Origin: Actinoplanes solisilvae
GTDB lineage: Bacteria; Actinomycetota; Actinomycetes; Mycobacteriales; Micromonosporaceae
Assembly: GCF_003999975.1 (NCBI RefSeq)
Contig: NZ_RJAC01000015.1
Coordinates: 1 to 64,000 of the forward strand
DNA: 64,000 bases
Direction: 5' to 3'
Shown: one piece after another, positions 1 through 8,365 of the stretch
Layout of the letters: the number at the start of each line of letters is the position of its first letter
How positions within the stretch are numbered: the stretch's first letter is position 1
The notes under the pieces: model-generated
The model's input: only the letters and a program-made list of their open reading frames with translations
The model's database searches: none
What the model was told of the DNA's origin: nothing
Translations under genes and position numbers: made by a program

Positions 1-100
1 ACGAGGACGCACAGCACTACGACGTGGAGCACCTGTCACACCCATACCCAGACCAACACATCGATCATGATCAGAGTGACGGGCATTCACTCCAAAGCAT

Positions 101-583
101 GTGCGAAGTCCAGGACTAGCCGAGACGGGCCAGCGGACCGAGGCACTTGCCGCGAGCCTGGAAGCCGTCGACCTTCATCGGGAACTCGTCGCCCTCAACC
201 GTGATGCCTACCTGCCCAACCTCGCCGCGTCGGTGAACAACCACGCCAACCGGCTGGCCGAGGCTGGACGCGGGACGGAGGCGCTCGCAACAAGCCTAGA
301 AGCTGTCAGTCTGCGCCGGGAACTATTCCGGCTCAACCGCGACGCCTACCAGCCGGCTCTCGCCACGTCACTGTGGAACGTCGGGGTCGTGGCCCTCAAG
401 ACAGACAGCGTTACCACCGACGAAGTGGTTGAACTGACGGCCGAGGGCGTTTCGCTCTTCGAAATTCTCGCTGCTGAAACGCCGGCCGCATTCGCTGAGC
501 AACATCGAGCTGCGGCCAGGACGCTTGCTCGGGTACGAGAGCGCGAGAACACGAACGACCGACCGAGTGATCGGCTCGCTTAG
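101..583 (+). CDS. TPR-repeat protein fragment, probably 5'-truncated remnant
   Basis: The 160-residue reading frame holds two near-identical tetratricopeptide-like units of about 47 residues. Both carry the pattern EAL-(A)-SLEAV-x-L-x-RELxxLNRDAYxPxLA, followed by a degenerate third unit (SLWNVGVVAL). Such NRDAY-type TPR arrays are common in large Micromonosporaceae and Streptomyces proteins, often behind ATPase or effector domains. Here the frame begins in the middle of a repeat (LAETGQ) at a GTG, and the in-frame sequence upstream does not continue the repeat. I therefore infer that this is the C-terminal stump of a once longer gene. It has no visible ribosome binding site. A small independent TPR protein is the alternative. 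Confidence 0.5.
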   Translation: MRSPGLAETGQRTEALAASLEAVDLHRELVALNRDAYLPNLAASVNNHANRLAEAGRGTEALATSLEAVSLRRELFRLNRDAYQPALATSLWNVGVVALKTDSVTTDEVVELTAEGVSLFEILAAETPAAFAEQHRAAARTLARVRERENTNDRPSDRLA

Positions 584-593
584 ACTCCGGCGG

Positions 594-1091
594 GTGATCG
601 TGCGACAAGCAAGCGAAGAGGACGTCGCGGCGCTGGCTGAGTTGCGGGACATCGGAGCAGGCGGGCTGGCGGCGTACGCGGGCTGGATCGCCTCTCACGC
701 CGGGACCCATCTGCCGTTCGTGGCCGACATTGACGGGCGCGTTGTCGGGTCGGCTTGGCTGCATGTCGCGGAGCGGGTGCCCGGCAACGGTTCGATGGAG
801 CGGTGGTACGGCGACGTCCAGTCGGTAATGGTTCGCGAGGAGTACCGCGGCACGGGTGTCGGCCGCGCACTGATGGAGGCGATTCTGGACGAGGCCCGCA
901 CGCGCGGTCTGCTGCACGTGACCGTCCACTCTGGTCGCCGCGCGGTTGATTTCTATCTGCGCACCGGTTTCAGCCACCACCGCCAGTTACTTCTGTGGGA
1001 ACCCGTCGGTGCTCAGGGCGTGCAGCAGCCGCTGGACGCGGACGACGCCGACGTAGCGGCCCGCGTTGTCGATGCAGAGCAGGGGATGTGA
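594..1091 (+). CDS. GNAT-family N-acetyltransferase
   Basis: Predicted to transfer an acetyl group from acetyl-CoA to an unidentified amine. The GNAT fold is recognisable. The N-terminal strand reads IVRQASEEDVAALAELR. Motif A is VREEYRGTGVGRALM with the acetyl-CoA pyrophosphate-binding RGTGVG, and the C-terminal motif is AVDFYLRTGF. I chose the GTG at 594 because the family usually starts just before the first strand; the open frame extends upstream to 525 and another GTG lies at 600. The last roughly 100 bp run through the 3' end of the convergent EAL gene, so the final 30 residues (after LLLWEPVG) are antisense to it and probably not part of the fold. The substrate is unknown. Confidence 0.8.
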   Translation: MIVRQASEEDVAALAELRDIGAGGLAAYAGWIASHAGTHLPFVADIDGRVVGSAWLHVAERVPGNGSMERWYGDVQSVMVREEYRGTGVGRALMEAILDEARTRGLLHVTVHSGRRAVDFYLRTGFSHHRQLLLWEPVGAQGVQQPLDADDADVAARVVDAEQGM

Positions 1092-2084
1092 CCATTCGGC
1101 TCCGGTGCGGGTGATGGCGCGCAGCGCGGCGTCCCGGACCGGGGTGTCGACGTTGACGCGCATGTTCGAGCTGGTGAGGCCGGTTCCGAAGCACGCGATC
1201 GGGCGGCGGTCGTGATCGCAGAGCACCACCAGGTCGGCGGCCGGGTCGGACAGGGCCGCGCCGACCGATCCGGGATCGGTGTGCACCGGCGGGTGTTCGA
1301 GCAGCTGACGCAGCGCCGACTGGTCGCCGGCGCGCGGGGCGACCCGTACGGAGGCGTCGGTCCACGGCAGTTCGGGGCGGCCCAGGTGGTAGCCCTGCGC
1401 GAGAGGAACGGCGAGCGAGGAGAGAGCGTCCAGCTCCCCCTGCCGTTCCACGCCTTCGGCCAGCAGCCAGGCGTCGATGCGGCCCGCGAACATGCCCACC
1501 ATCTCGACCAGCGCGCGTTTGGCCTCGTCCTGGTCGAGGTCCTGCACCAGCTCGCGGTCGAGCTTGATCAGCGACGGGCGTACGGCCAGGATCTGGCTGA
1601 GGCCCGCGTAGCCCGACCCGGCGTCGTCCATGGCGATCAGGGCGCCCGCCGCCTTGAGCCGGTTGAGGTCCGGCTGCAGCGCGGCGTAGGACTCCACAGC
1701 GACGTGCTCGGTCAGTTCGATGATCAGGCCGCTGAGGTCGCCCTCGTCGGCCAGGATCTGCTGGATGGCCGGGTCGCGCAGCACCTCGGGACCCACGTTG
1801 ACGGTCAGGAAGCAGTTCGCGGGCAGGCTGGGCCGATCGACCAGCGCCGTACGCATCGCCGCCGCCTGAAGCTCGGCGTTGTAGCCGTGCACCCGCGCGG
1901 CCGTGAACCACGCCTCCGGATTGGTGACCGGATAGCCGTCGAAGCGCACCAGGGCCTCGTAACCCACCACCGTGCCGCGGGCGAGGTCGACGATGGGCTG
2001 GTAGACGCTGCGCACGCCGTCGCCGTTGACGGCCGCGCGCAGCATCTCCGGCCAGTCGACGCGGGTTTCAGTGGTGACCGGCAT
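987..2084 (-). CDS. EAL-domain protein, putative c-di-GMP phosphodiesterase with C-terminal CBS-like region
   Basis: Predicted to hydrolyse cyclic di-GMP to pGpG in the cytoplasm. The residues of an active EAL domain are visible: YEALVRF (EAL), FLTVNV (Asn), IIELTEH (Glu), MDDAGSGY (tandem Asp), IKLDRE (Lys), AEGVER (Glu) and AQGYHLGRP (Gln). The domain covers about residues 20-235. About 100 residues follow (LVVLCDHDRRPIACFGTG to LLCIDNAGRYVGVVRVQRLL) that resemble half of a CBS pair and may be a ligand-sensing module. There is no GGDEF domain, membrane segment or receiver domain. The start lies 6 bp after the stop of the upstream DUF1059 gene, so the two are probably co-transcribed. Confidence 0.9.
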   Translation of the reverse strand: MPVTTETRVDWPEMLRAAVNGDGVRSVYQPIVDLARGTVVGYEALVRFDGYPVTNPEAWFTAARVHGYNAELQAAAMRTALVDRPSLPANCFLTVNVGPEVLRDPAIQQILADEGDLSGLIIELTEHVAVESYAALQPDLNRLKAAGALIAMDDAGSGYAGLSQILAVRPSLIKLDRELVQDLDQDEAKRALVEMVGMFAGRIDAWLLAEGVERQGELDALSSLAVPLAQGYHLGRPELPWTDASVRVAPRAGDQSALRQLLEHPPVHTDPGSVGAALSDPAADLVVLCDHDRRPIACFGTGLTSSNMRVNVDTPVRDAALRAITRTGAEWSHPLLCIDNAGRYVGVVRVQRLLHALSTDGFPQK

Positions 2085-2090
2085 GCCGCG

Positions 2091-2264
2091 TCAGACCGTG
2101 ACGATGGCGCCGCGGACGGCGTCGACCAGCGAGGCCGGAACCGAGGAGAGCCCGTGCACCTCGGCGGCGTGCTGGGCGACGGCGACCAGGATCTCGTCGT
2201 CGGAGCCGCACACCCACTGGGCGTCGCAACCGGGAACGACATCTCCGCACGCGAATGACTTCAC
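2091..2264 (-). CDS. DUF1059 small protein (57 residues)
   Basis: Reading the minus strand from a GTG gives VKSFACGDVVPGCDAQWVCG followed by SDDEILVAVAQHAAEVHG. This is the DUF1059 pattern, a family of predicted small metal-binding proteins with a CGD...C...H layout. An AGGGG Shine-Dalgarno sequence sits 5 nt before the GTG, which supports the start. The gene precedes the EAL gene with a 6-bp gap, so it is the first cistron of that operon. The molecular role of DUF1059 is not established. Its position suggests a link to c-di-GMP signalling, which is inference. Confidence 0.75.
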   Translation of the reverse strand: MKSFACGDVVPGCDAQWVCGSDDEILVAVAQHAAEVHGLSSVPASLVDAVRGAIVTV

Positions 2265-2330
2265 GATGACCCCTGTTCGTTTCGGTAAGGAATACCTGCG
2301 ACGGGGGACATCGGCGATCGCGGCGGCGGC

Positions 2331-2891
2331 CTAAGTGTTCTGGCCGACGAGGCGGTCGACGAATGCGGTGAGGGCCTCGTCGGGGGTCAGGTCGGCGCCG
2401 ATCGACGTGGTCAGCATGTCGAGGAGCAGGCCGTCGATCGCGTAGTGCAGCAGGGCGATCTCGACAGCGCCGCCGGGCAGTTCGGTCGTGTGGTGGAAGG
2501 CGACGTCCTCGCGGTAGCCGGCGCGCAGGGTCGAACCCAGGATCGCGGCCAGGCCGGGGCGCCGGGCCGCTTCGAGCCGCAGCTCGATGAGCGCTCGGGT
2601 CAGATCGGGCTGTGCCGTGGTGCGCTCGAGGATGTAGCGCAGGTAGCCGACGTAGGGCCCGCCGGCGAGCCGGGCGACGACGGCCGGGTCGGGCGCGAAG
2701 CGTTCCATGATCCGCTCCCCCAGCGCACCGAGCAGCGCGTCGCGGGAGCGGAAGTAGTTCGACGTCGTGCCGGTCGGAACCTCGGCCTCGGCGTCGACCG
2801 CGCGGTGCGTGAGCCCGCGCGCGCCGGACGAGGCGAGCACCCGCAGACCCGCATCGGCGAGCAGGCTCCGGCGTTCCACGTTTCTGGCCAC
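2331..2891 (-). CDS. TetR/AcrR-family transcriptional regulator
   Basis: The 186-residue protein has the usual N-terminal TetR DNA-binding domain. RRSLLADAGLRVLASSGARG is followed by LTHRAVDAEAEVPTGTTSNYF, with the helix-turn-helix at about residues 28-47. The C-terminal helical domain would bind ligand and dimerise. The gene is divergent from a RibD/dihydrofolate-reductase-like gene, and the 74-bp gap contains a 17-bp perfect palindrome. This is the classic arrangement for autorepression plus control of the divergent enzyme. Translation starts at a GTG with TAGCCT only 6 nt upstream, suggesting a leaderless mRNA. The ligand is unknown. Confidence 0.92.
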   Translation of the reverse strand: MARNVERRSLLADAGLRVLASSGARGLTHRAVDAEAEVPTGTTSNYFRSRDALLGALGERIMERFAPDPAVVARLAGGPYVGYLRYILERTTAQPDLTRALIELRLEAARRPGLAAILGSTLRAGYREDVAFHHTTELPGGAVEIALLHYAIDGLLLDMLTTSIGADLTPDEALTAFVDRLVGQNT

Positions 2892-2897
2892 GGTCGA

Positions 2898-2954
2898 AGG
2901 CTAGCACCAACCACTACAGGTGCTGTAGTTTGAACCACGACATCCGTAGTGGTT
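2898..2954. promoter_or_regulatory. Divergent promoter with TetR operator palindromes
   Basis: A perfect palindrome ACTACAG-GTG-CTGTAGT lies at 2913-2929. A second, wider inverted repeat pairs AACCACTAC (2909-2917) with GTAGTGGTT (2946-2954). The minus-strand -10 box TAGCCT (2898-2903) sits 6 nt from the regulator's GTG. The placement between tetR and the reductase gene makes these the likely TetR operators. Confidence 0.6.
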
Positions 2955-2965
2955 AGGAAAACATC

Positions 2966-3523
2966 ATGCGAAAGCTCGTTTACTACGTGGCCTCTAGCCT
3001 CGACGGTTTCATCGCGGCGCCCGACGGGAGCTGGGATTTCTTCGGCCCGGTGCACGACGACCTCGGCGCCTTCATCACCGACCGCTATCCCGAGACCCTG
3101 CCGGGAGCGCGTGAGAAGCGGGTCTTCGACACGGTCCTGATGGGCCGCGGCACCTACGAGCCGGCCCTCAAAGCCGGCGTCACCAGCCCGTACGCCCACC
3201 TCGACCAGTACGTTTTCTCCAGCACCATCGATCCCGGGATCGACCCGGCCGTCACGGTCGAGACCGGTGATCCGGTGGCCTTTGTGCGCGAGCTCAAACA
3301 GCGCCCCGGCCGGGACATCTGGCTCTGCGGCGGCGGCGCGCTGGCCGCCACCCTGCGCGACGAGATCGACGAGTTCGTCATCAAGCTCAACCCGGTTCTG
3401 GCCGGCAACGGCATCAGACTGACCACCAGCCCGTACGACCCCAGGCGCCTCACGCTGCTGGAAGCCACCCCGCTCGGCGCCAGCGGGGTCGTGCTGCTGC
3501 GTTATGGGCTCGCCGACGGGTGA
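2966..3523 (+). CDS. RibD C-terminal/dihydrofolate reductase-like protein
   Basis: A 185-residue protein of the NADPH-dependent RibD-C/DHFR-like family. The N-terminal MRKLVYYVASSLDGFIA motif, the VLMGRGTYEPAL motif, and IWLCGGGALAATLRDEID (NADPH-binding Gly stretch) are all typical. Enzymes of this group reduce pterin- or pyrimidine-like substrates, but the single-gene versions outside riboflavin operons mostly have no assigned substrate. It starts at an ATG 6 nt after AGGAAA. It lies opposite a TetR gene with palindromes between, so it is probably repressed by that regulator. Its end overlaps the longest reading frame of the following SARP gene, although the start I prefer for that gene lies 23 bp downstream. 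Confidence 0.9.
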   Translation: MRKLVYYVASSLDGFIAAPDGSWDFFGPVHDDLGAFITDRYPETLPGAREKRVFDTVLMGRGTYEPALKAGVTSPYAHLDQYVFSSTIDPGIDPAVTVETGDPVAFVRELKQRPGRDIWLCGGGALAATLRDEIDEFVIKLNPVLAGNGIRLTTSPYDPRRLTLLEATPLGASGVVLLRYGLADG

Positions 3524-3546
3524 CAGCGGCGGGCAGAATCGTACGG

Positions 3547-6500
3547 GTGCAGATCGCGGTGCTCGGGCCGGTGGAGTTGCGCGGCCGCGGCGGCGAGGTC
3601 GTGCCGGTCGGCGGTGCCCGCCTCCGTACGCTGCTGATCCTGCTCGCGCTGCGGCCCAACCGGGTCGTCTCCACCGATCGCCTGGTCGACGGCGTCTGGG
3701 GCGACGACCCACCGAACGCGAACGCGCTGCAGGCTCTCGTCTCCCGCCTGCGCCGCGCCGGCCTGGTCATCGAGGCCGCTCCGCAGGGCTACCGCCTGGT
3801 GATCGACCCCGACCACGTCGACGTCCACGTCTTCAGCCGCCTGGCGGCCGACGACCCCGACCGGGCCCTCGCCCTGTGGCGCGGCGACCTCGATCTTCCC
3901 GAGGTGGCCCGGGCCGACGAGATCCGCCTCCACGAGCTGCGCCTCGACGCCACGAAACGAAGCCTGGCCGCCCGGCCCTCGATTCCCGCCCTCGAGGCCC
4001 TGGTCGCCGAGCACCCGCTGGACGAGCAGCTCGCCGCCCTGCTGATGCGGGCCCTCGACGCCGCCGGCAACGCGGCCCGCGCTCTGGAGGTCTTCGAGCA
4101 GACGCGCCTGCGCCTCGCCGACGAGCTGGGCGCCGACCCGTCCCCCGAGCTCGCCGCGTTGCACCTCGACCTGCTGCAGGGCCGCAAACGGGGCAACCTG
4201 CCCGCGGAACTGAGCACCTTCGTCGGCCGCGAGACCGACGTCAGGGTCGTACAGAAGCTGCTCGACGACCACCGCCTGGTGACCCTGATCGGGCCGGGCG
4301 GCAGCGGCAAGACTCGCCTGTCCGTAGCAGTAGGGGTAAAAGCCACGCAGGAGGTGTGGCGGGTCGAGTTGGCTCCCGTGACCGATCCCGCCGAGCTCCC
4401 GCAGGCCGTCCTCACCGCCCTCGACCTGCGCGGCCACGCCCTCCAGCAGAGGCGCAGCGAGCTGACCAGGCTGCGCGAAGCACTCGAAGCCCGCACGATG
4501 CTGCTCATCCTCGACAACTGCGAGCATCTGATCACCGCGGCCGCGCAGCTCGCCGACGACCTGCTGCGCGCCGCGCCGGGCCTGCGCGTGCTGACCACCA
4601 GCCGCGAGCCGCTGGGCCTGCCCGGTGAGCAGCTTCATCCGGTCGAGCCGCTGGCTCTCCCCCCGGTGGCCGCGGACGCGTCGACCGCCTCCGCTTTCCC
4701 TTCCGTACGGCTTCTGCTCGATCGCGCCGCGGGCTTCGCTCTCACCGAGCAGAACACCGAAGCCGTCGTACGGGTGTGCCGCGCGCTGGACGGCATGCCG
4801 CTGGCCATCGAACTCGCCGCCGCCCGCCTGCGATCCCTGCCGGTCGCCGTCCTGGCCGACCGCCTCACCGACCGGTTCCGCCTGCTCACCGGGGGCAGCC
4901 GCACCGCGCTTCCCCGCCACCGCACGCTGCGCGCCGTCGTCGACTGGAGCTGGGAACTGCTCGGCCCCGGCGAGCAACGGTTGTGGCGCCGGTTCGCGCT
5001 GTTCAAGGGTGGCGCCGACCTCACCGCGGCCGAGCAGGTCTGTGGGACCGGCCTCGACACGCTGGCCGCCCTGATCGACAAGTCCCTGCTCGCGCTCGGC
5101 CCCGACGGCCGTTACCGCATGCTCGAGACCATTCGCGAGTACGGGCTGGAACGCCTCGCCGAGGCCGGTGAGCGCGAATCGCAGCGCCTCGCGCTGTCCG
5201 CTTGGCTGCTGGCCCTCGCCGGTGAGGCCGACCCGCGACTGCGCGGCCCCGACCAGCTCGTGTGGCTGGCCCGGCTGGCCGCGGAGCACGACAACCTGCA
5301 CGCCTCGCTGCGCTCCGCGATCGCCGCCGGGGACCGCCCGACCGCCGCCGCCTTCGTCGCCCGTCTCGGCTGGTACTGGTGGCTGAGCGGCCACCGCGCC
5401 GAGGGAGCGCTGCTGGCCTCCGAGGTCTCCGCGATGCCCGGCGAGGCGCCGAGCCCGGAGGACGTCGCGCTCGTCCACACGTACGCGGCGATCAACGGCC
5501 TGGAGGGCGGGCTCGACATCGAGCTGGTGCAGGCGGAGTTCCGGCTGGCCAAGGAGCACGGCTTCGGCATCAGCTCGGCCCATCCGGCGCTGCGGCTGAT
5601 CCGGCCGTTGAGCTCGATGTTCGAGGACCCGAGCGGTCCCGAGGAGGGGTTCCGGCTGTCGGAGCCGCTGTTCGACGACCCCGATCCGTGGCTGCGCGCG
5701 GTCGCGAAGATCTTCGTGGCGCTGCTGCGGCTCAACTTCGGGCAGAGCGCCGAGCTGGCCGAGGCCGAGATGCGCGAGTCGCTGGCCGGCTTCCGCGCGA
5801 TCGGGGAACGCTGGGGCATCAGCTTCGCGCTCAGCGCGCTCGGCGACCTGGCCGCCGCGCGGGCCGATTTCGCGCAGGCGGTCGGGTGGCAACGCGAGGC
5901 GATCGGCCTGGTGCGCGAGGTGGGTCTGCGGGAAGACCTGCCGCAGATGGACCTGAAGCTGGCCCGCCTGCTGTGGCTCTCGGGCGAGGTCGCCGAGGCG
6001 CGGGTGGTGCTGAAGCGGGCCCGGGTGGCGGCCGAGGAGGTCGGGCTCTCCGAGGTGCTGGCGTCGGTGGCGTACGGCTATGCGACGTTCGCACGCATGG
6101 CGGGCGACCTGGAGGAGGCCCGCCGCAGCATGGAGACGGCCCTCGAACGGATGCGCCAGCCCGCGACGGTCCCGCAGTTCCGGGCGATGGGGCTGCACAC
6201 CCAGGGCCTGATCGCCGCGGCCGAGGGTGACTTCGTCCTGGCCGCCAAGAGCCACGCAGCGGCGGTACGCCTCGCGGCCGAGTCGCGGGACGCCCCGGTC
6301 GTCGCGCTGACCCTGGTCGGGTTCGCCGATCTGGCCATGCGCGAGGGGGACGCGGGGCGGGCCGCGTTCCTGCTGGGCGCGGCCGACAGCATCCGCGGTT
6401 TCCGCGACCGGTCGGTGCCCGACGTCGACCGGATCGCCGCCGAGGCCCGCGCCGCGCTGGGCGACGCGGCCTTCGACGACGCCTATCGTCGCGCCGCCGG

Positions 6501-6609
6501 CACCCGCACGGCTTCCGCGATCGAAGCGGCGGGCCTAGACGCGGCGGCGGAAGGCCCAGACCGAGAGCGGGGCGAAGATCGCGAGCAGGATCGCGGCCCA
6601 GAGCAGTGA
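3547..6609 (+). CDS. AfsR/SARP-family transcriptional regulator (BTAD, ATPase and TPR domains)
   Basis: A large (about 1020 residues) SARP-type activator. The order is: an OmpR-like winged helix (VQIAVLGPVELRG to LVSRLRRAG, residues about 1-75); the bacterial transcriptional activator domain (about 80-220); a STAND/NB-ARC-like ATPase with Walker A GPGGSGKTR (about 247), Walker B MLLILDNCEH (about 317), TTSRE (about 350) and GMPLAIELAAAR (about 415); and a long C-terminal half of TPR-like helical pairs. Relatives activate secondary-metabolite or stress genes after ATP binding. I chose the GTG at 3547 because family members begin at this strand; an in-frame GTG at 3520 would overlap the previous stop. 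The last 75 bp overlap the convergent ABC permease gene. No biosynthetic cluster is nearby, so the target is unclear. Confidence 0.9.
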   Translation: MQIAVLGPVELRGRGGEVVPVGGARLRTLLILLALRPNRVVSTDRLVDGVWGDDPPNANALQALVSRLRRAGLVIEAAPQGYRLVIDPDHVDVHVFSRLAADDPDRALALWRGDLDLPEVARADEIRLHELRLDATKRSLAARPSIPALEALVAEHPLDEQLAALLMRALDAAGNAARALEVFEQTRLRLADELGADPSPELAALHLDLLQGRKRGNLPAELSTFVGRETDVRVVQKLLDDHRLVTLIGPGGSGKTRLSVAVGVKATQEVWRVELAPVTDPAELPQAVLTALDLRGHALQQRRSELTRLREALEARTMLLILDNCEHLITAAAQLADDLLRAAPGLRVLTTSREPLGLPGEQLHPVEPLALPPVAADASTASAFPSVRLLLDRAAGFALTEQNTEAVVRVCRALDGMPLAIELAAARLRSLPVAVLADRLTDRFRLLTGGSRTALPRHRTLRAVVDWSWELLGPGEQRLWRRFALFKGGADLTAAEQVCGTGLDTLAALIDKSLLALGPDGRYRMLETIREYGLERLAEAGERESQRLALSAWLLALAGEADPRLRGPDQLVWLARLAAEHDNLHASLRSAIAAGDRPTAAAFVARLGWYWWLSGHRAEGALLASEVSAMPGEAPSPEDVALVHTYAAINGLEGGLDIELVQAEFRLAKEHGFGISSAHPALRLIRPLSSMFEDPSGPEEGFRLSEPLFDDPDPWLRAVAKIFVALLRLNFGQSAELAEAEMRESLAGFRAIGERWGISFALSALGDLAAARADFAQAVGWQREAIGLVREVGLREDLPQMDLKLARLLWLSGEVAEARVVLKRARVAAEEVGLSEVLASVAYGYATFARMAGDLEEARRSMETALERMRQPATVPQFRAMGLHTQGLIAAAEGDFVLAAKSHAAAVRLAAESRDAPVVALTLVGFADLAMREGDAGRAAFLLGAADSIRGFRDRSVPDVDRIAAEARAALGDAAFDDAYRRAAGTRTASAIEAAGLDAAAEGPDRERGEDREQDRGPEQ

Positions 6610-7329
6610 CTGGGCGACCGGCGTGGCGACCGGGCCTCCGCTGAGCAGGCCGCGGACCGCGTCGGCCAGGATCGACACCGGGTTGATCTTCACCCAGGCC
6701 TGCAACCAGCCGGGCATCGACGCGGTCGGGGCGAACGCGTTGCTGGCGAAGGTCAGCGGGAACAGCAGCACAAAGCCGAAGATCTGCACCTTGTCGGGTT
6801 TGCTGACCAGCATCGCGACCAGCACCGACATCCAGGACGCGGCGAACGCGAAGATCAGCAGCAGGCCGAACGCGGCGAGCACGTCGAGCGGGCCGGTGCC
6901 GAAACGGAAGCCGAGCAGCGTGCCGACGGTCAGCAGCAGCGCCACCGCCCACGCCTGTTTGATGACGTCGGCCACGATGCGGCCGGCCAGCGGCGAGAAA
7001 CGCGAGATCGGCATGGACCGCAGCCGGTCGAAGACGCCCCCGGTGATGTCGGTGTTCAGTCCGACCCCGGTGTTCAGGGTGGCGAAGAGCAGGTTCTGCA
7101 CGATGATGCCGGGCAGGCCGAACACCAGGTATTCCGAGGTGGAGCCCGCGATGGCGCCGCCGAAGACATAGGTGAACAGGACCAGGAACATGATCGGCTG
7201 GATGCTGAAGTCGATCAGCTCGAACGGGTTGTGCTTTATCTGCACCAGCGTCCGCCAGGCCAGCGTGCCGGTGTTGCGCACGGCCACGATCGGGCGCACG
7301 CGGGACTCCACAGTGGTAGTCATGGTCAT
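6535..7329 (-). CDS. ABC-2 type transporter permease (DrrB-like)
   Basis: A 264-residue integral membrane protein with six predicted transmembrane segments and the ABC-2/DrrB pattern (LVQIKHNPFELIDFSIQPIM, FDRLRSMPISRFSPLAGRIV, FAPTASMPGWLQAWVKINPVS). It would form the channel of an exporter driven by the ATPase encoded just upstream. The ATG overlaps the ATPase stop in an ATGA junction, so translation is coupled. In-frame sequence upstream of this ATG is only the ATPase gene read in another frame. The 3' end overlaps the convergent SARP gene. The best-known members export daunorubicin or other drugs; the substrate here is unknown. Confidence 0.93.
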   Translation of the reverse strand: MTMTTTVESRVRPIVAVRNTGTLAWRTLVQIKHNPFELIDFSIQPIMFLVLFTYVFGGAIAGSTSEYLVFGLPGIIVQNLLFATLNTGVGLNTDITGGVFDRLRSMPISRFSPLAGRIVADVIKQAWAVALLLTVGTLLGFRFGTGPLDVLAAFGLLLIFAFAASWMSVLVAMLVSKPDKVQIFGFVLLFPLTFASNAFAPTASMPGWLQAWVKINPVSILADAVRGLLSGGPVATPVAQSLLWAAILLAIFAPLSVWAFRRRV

Positions 7330-8309
7330 GTCAGACTCGCTTCTCGCGAAGGCGCGGACGGCGCGGTCGGTGTGGCCGGGCTTCCGGTCAGGGAGAGGAA
7401 CACCTCGTCGAGGCTCGGGCTGCGCAACGACAGCTCGCCGACGGCCAGACCGCGCTCGTCGAGCCGGCGCACCAGCACCGCGAGGGCCCCCGGGTCGGTG
7501 ACGGATGCGCTGATCAACGGCCCGCGCAGGTCGACCGGCCCGGACGCGATCGCGCCGACGACGGCGGCCACCGCGTCCCGCTCGGTGTCGACCGCCGGTC
7601 GTACGAGCAGGGTCTGCGAACCCGTGCGAGCCTTGAGCTCGTCGGACGTGCCCGTCGCGATGACCCGCCCGTGGTCGATGACCACGATCTCGTCGGCGAG
7701 CTGATCGGCTTCGTCGAGGTACTGCGTGGTGAGCAGCACGGTGACCCCGTCGGCGACCAGCCCCCGCACGATGTCCCACATGTCGTTGCGGCTGCGCGGG
7801 TCGAGCCCGGTCGTCGGCTCATCGAGGTAGAGCAGCCGCGGCCGCCCGACCAGGCTGGCCGCGAGGTCGAGCCGCCGCCGCATGCCACCGGAGTATTTCC
7901 CGGCGGCCCGGTCAGCCGCGTCGTCGAGCCGGAAGCGTTCGAGCAGCTCACGAGCCCGCGCCCGAGCGTCGCGGCGCGACAGCCCGAGCAGCCGCCCGAT
8001 CAGCAGAAGGTTCTCGGTGCCGGTGAGGCTCTCGTCGACCGACGCGTATTGCCCGGTCAGCCCGATGATCCCGCGCACCTGGTGGGCCTGGCGCACGACG
8101 TCGAACCCACCGACCGTTGCGTGCCCGGCGTCGGGCCGGACCAGGGTGGCCAGCACCCGCACGGCGGTGGTCTTGCCCGCGCCGTTGGGCCCCAGCAGGC
8201 CGAGGACCGTGCCGGTGCGCACGGCCAGGTCGACGCCGCCGAGGGCGGTGGTCCCGCCGAAGCGTTTCACCAGCCCCTCGGCGACGATCGCATTCGTCAG
8301 AGATGGCAT
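7326..8309 (-). CDS. ABC transporter ATP-binding protein (DrrA-like, drug resistance type)
   Basis: A 327-residue ATPase of the daunorubicin-resistance DrrA class. Walker A is GLLGPNGAGKTTAVRVLATL, the Q-loop is GLTGQYASVDE, the signature is YSGGMRRRLDLAASL, Walker B is LLYLDEPTTGLDPRS, and the switch region is LLTTQYLDEADQLAD. The C-terminal 90 residues form the regulatory extension (TLLVRPAVDTERDAVAAVVG to SLDEVFLSLTG). It energises the DrrB-like permease encoded next with an ATGA overlap. A 17-bp inverted repeat upstream is a candidate operator. The likely role is export of a hydrophobic compound, such as self-resistance or lipid export. Confidence 0.95.
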   Translation of the reverse strand: MPSLTNAIVAEGLVKRFGGTTALGGVDLAVRTGTVLGLLGPNGAGKTTAVRVLATLVRPDAGHATVGGFDVVRQAHQVRGIIGLTGQYASVDESLTGTENLLLIGRLLGLSRRDARARARELLERFRLDDAADRAAGKYSGGMRRRLDLAASLVGRPRLLYLDEPTTGLDPRSRNDMWDIVRGLVADGVTVLLTTQYLDEADQLADEIVVIDHGRVIATGTSDELKARTGSQTLLVRPAVDTERDAVAAVVGAIASGPVDLRGPLISASVTDPGALAVLVRRLDERGLAVGELSLRSPSLDEVFLSLTGSPATPTAPSAPSREASLT

Positions 8310-8342
8310 GACGACACCCTGCGCCTGAGCACTGACACGGCA

Positions 8343-8359
8343 CTGACAAGCAGTGTCAG
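8343..8359. promoter_or_regulatory. Candidate operator upstream of the DrrAB-like operon
   Basis: A perfect 6-5-6 inverted repeat CTGACA-AGCAG-TGTCAG lies 33 bp upstream of the ATPase start. A direct copy of ACTGACA occurs 11 bp away at 8331-8337. The architecture fits a TetR-type operator, but no regulator gene adjoins the operon. Confidence 0.4.
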
Positions 8360-8365
8360 CTCATA

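Noticed and set aside
3502..6255. A minus-strand open frame of 917 codons opposite the SARP gene
   Set aside because: It is an antisense shadow with Gln/Arg/Gly-rich sequence and no motifs, while the plus strand shows a full SARP architecture.
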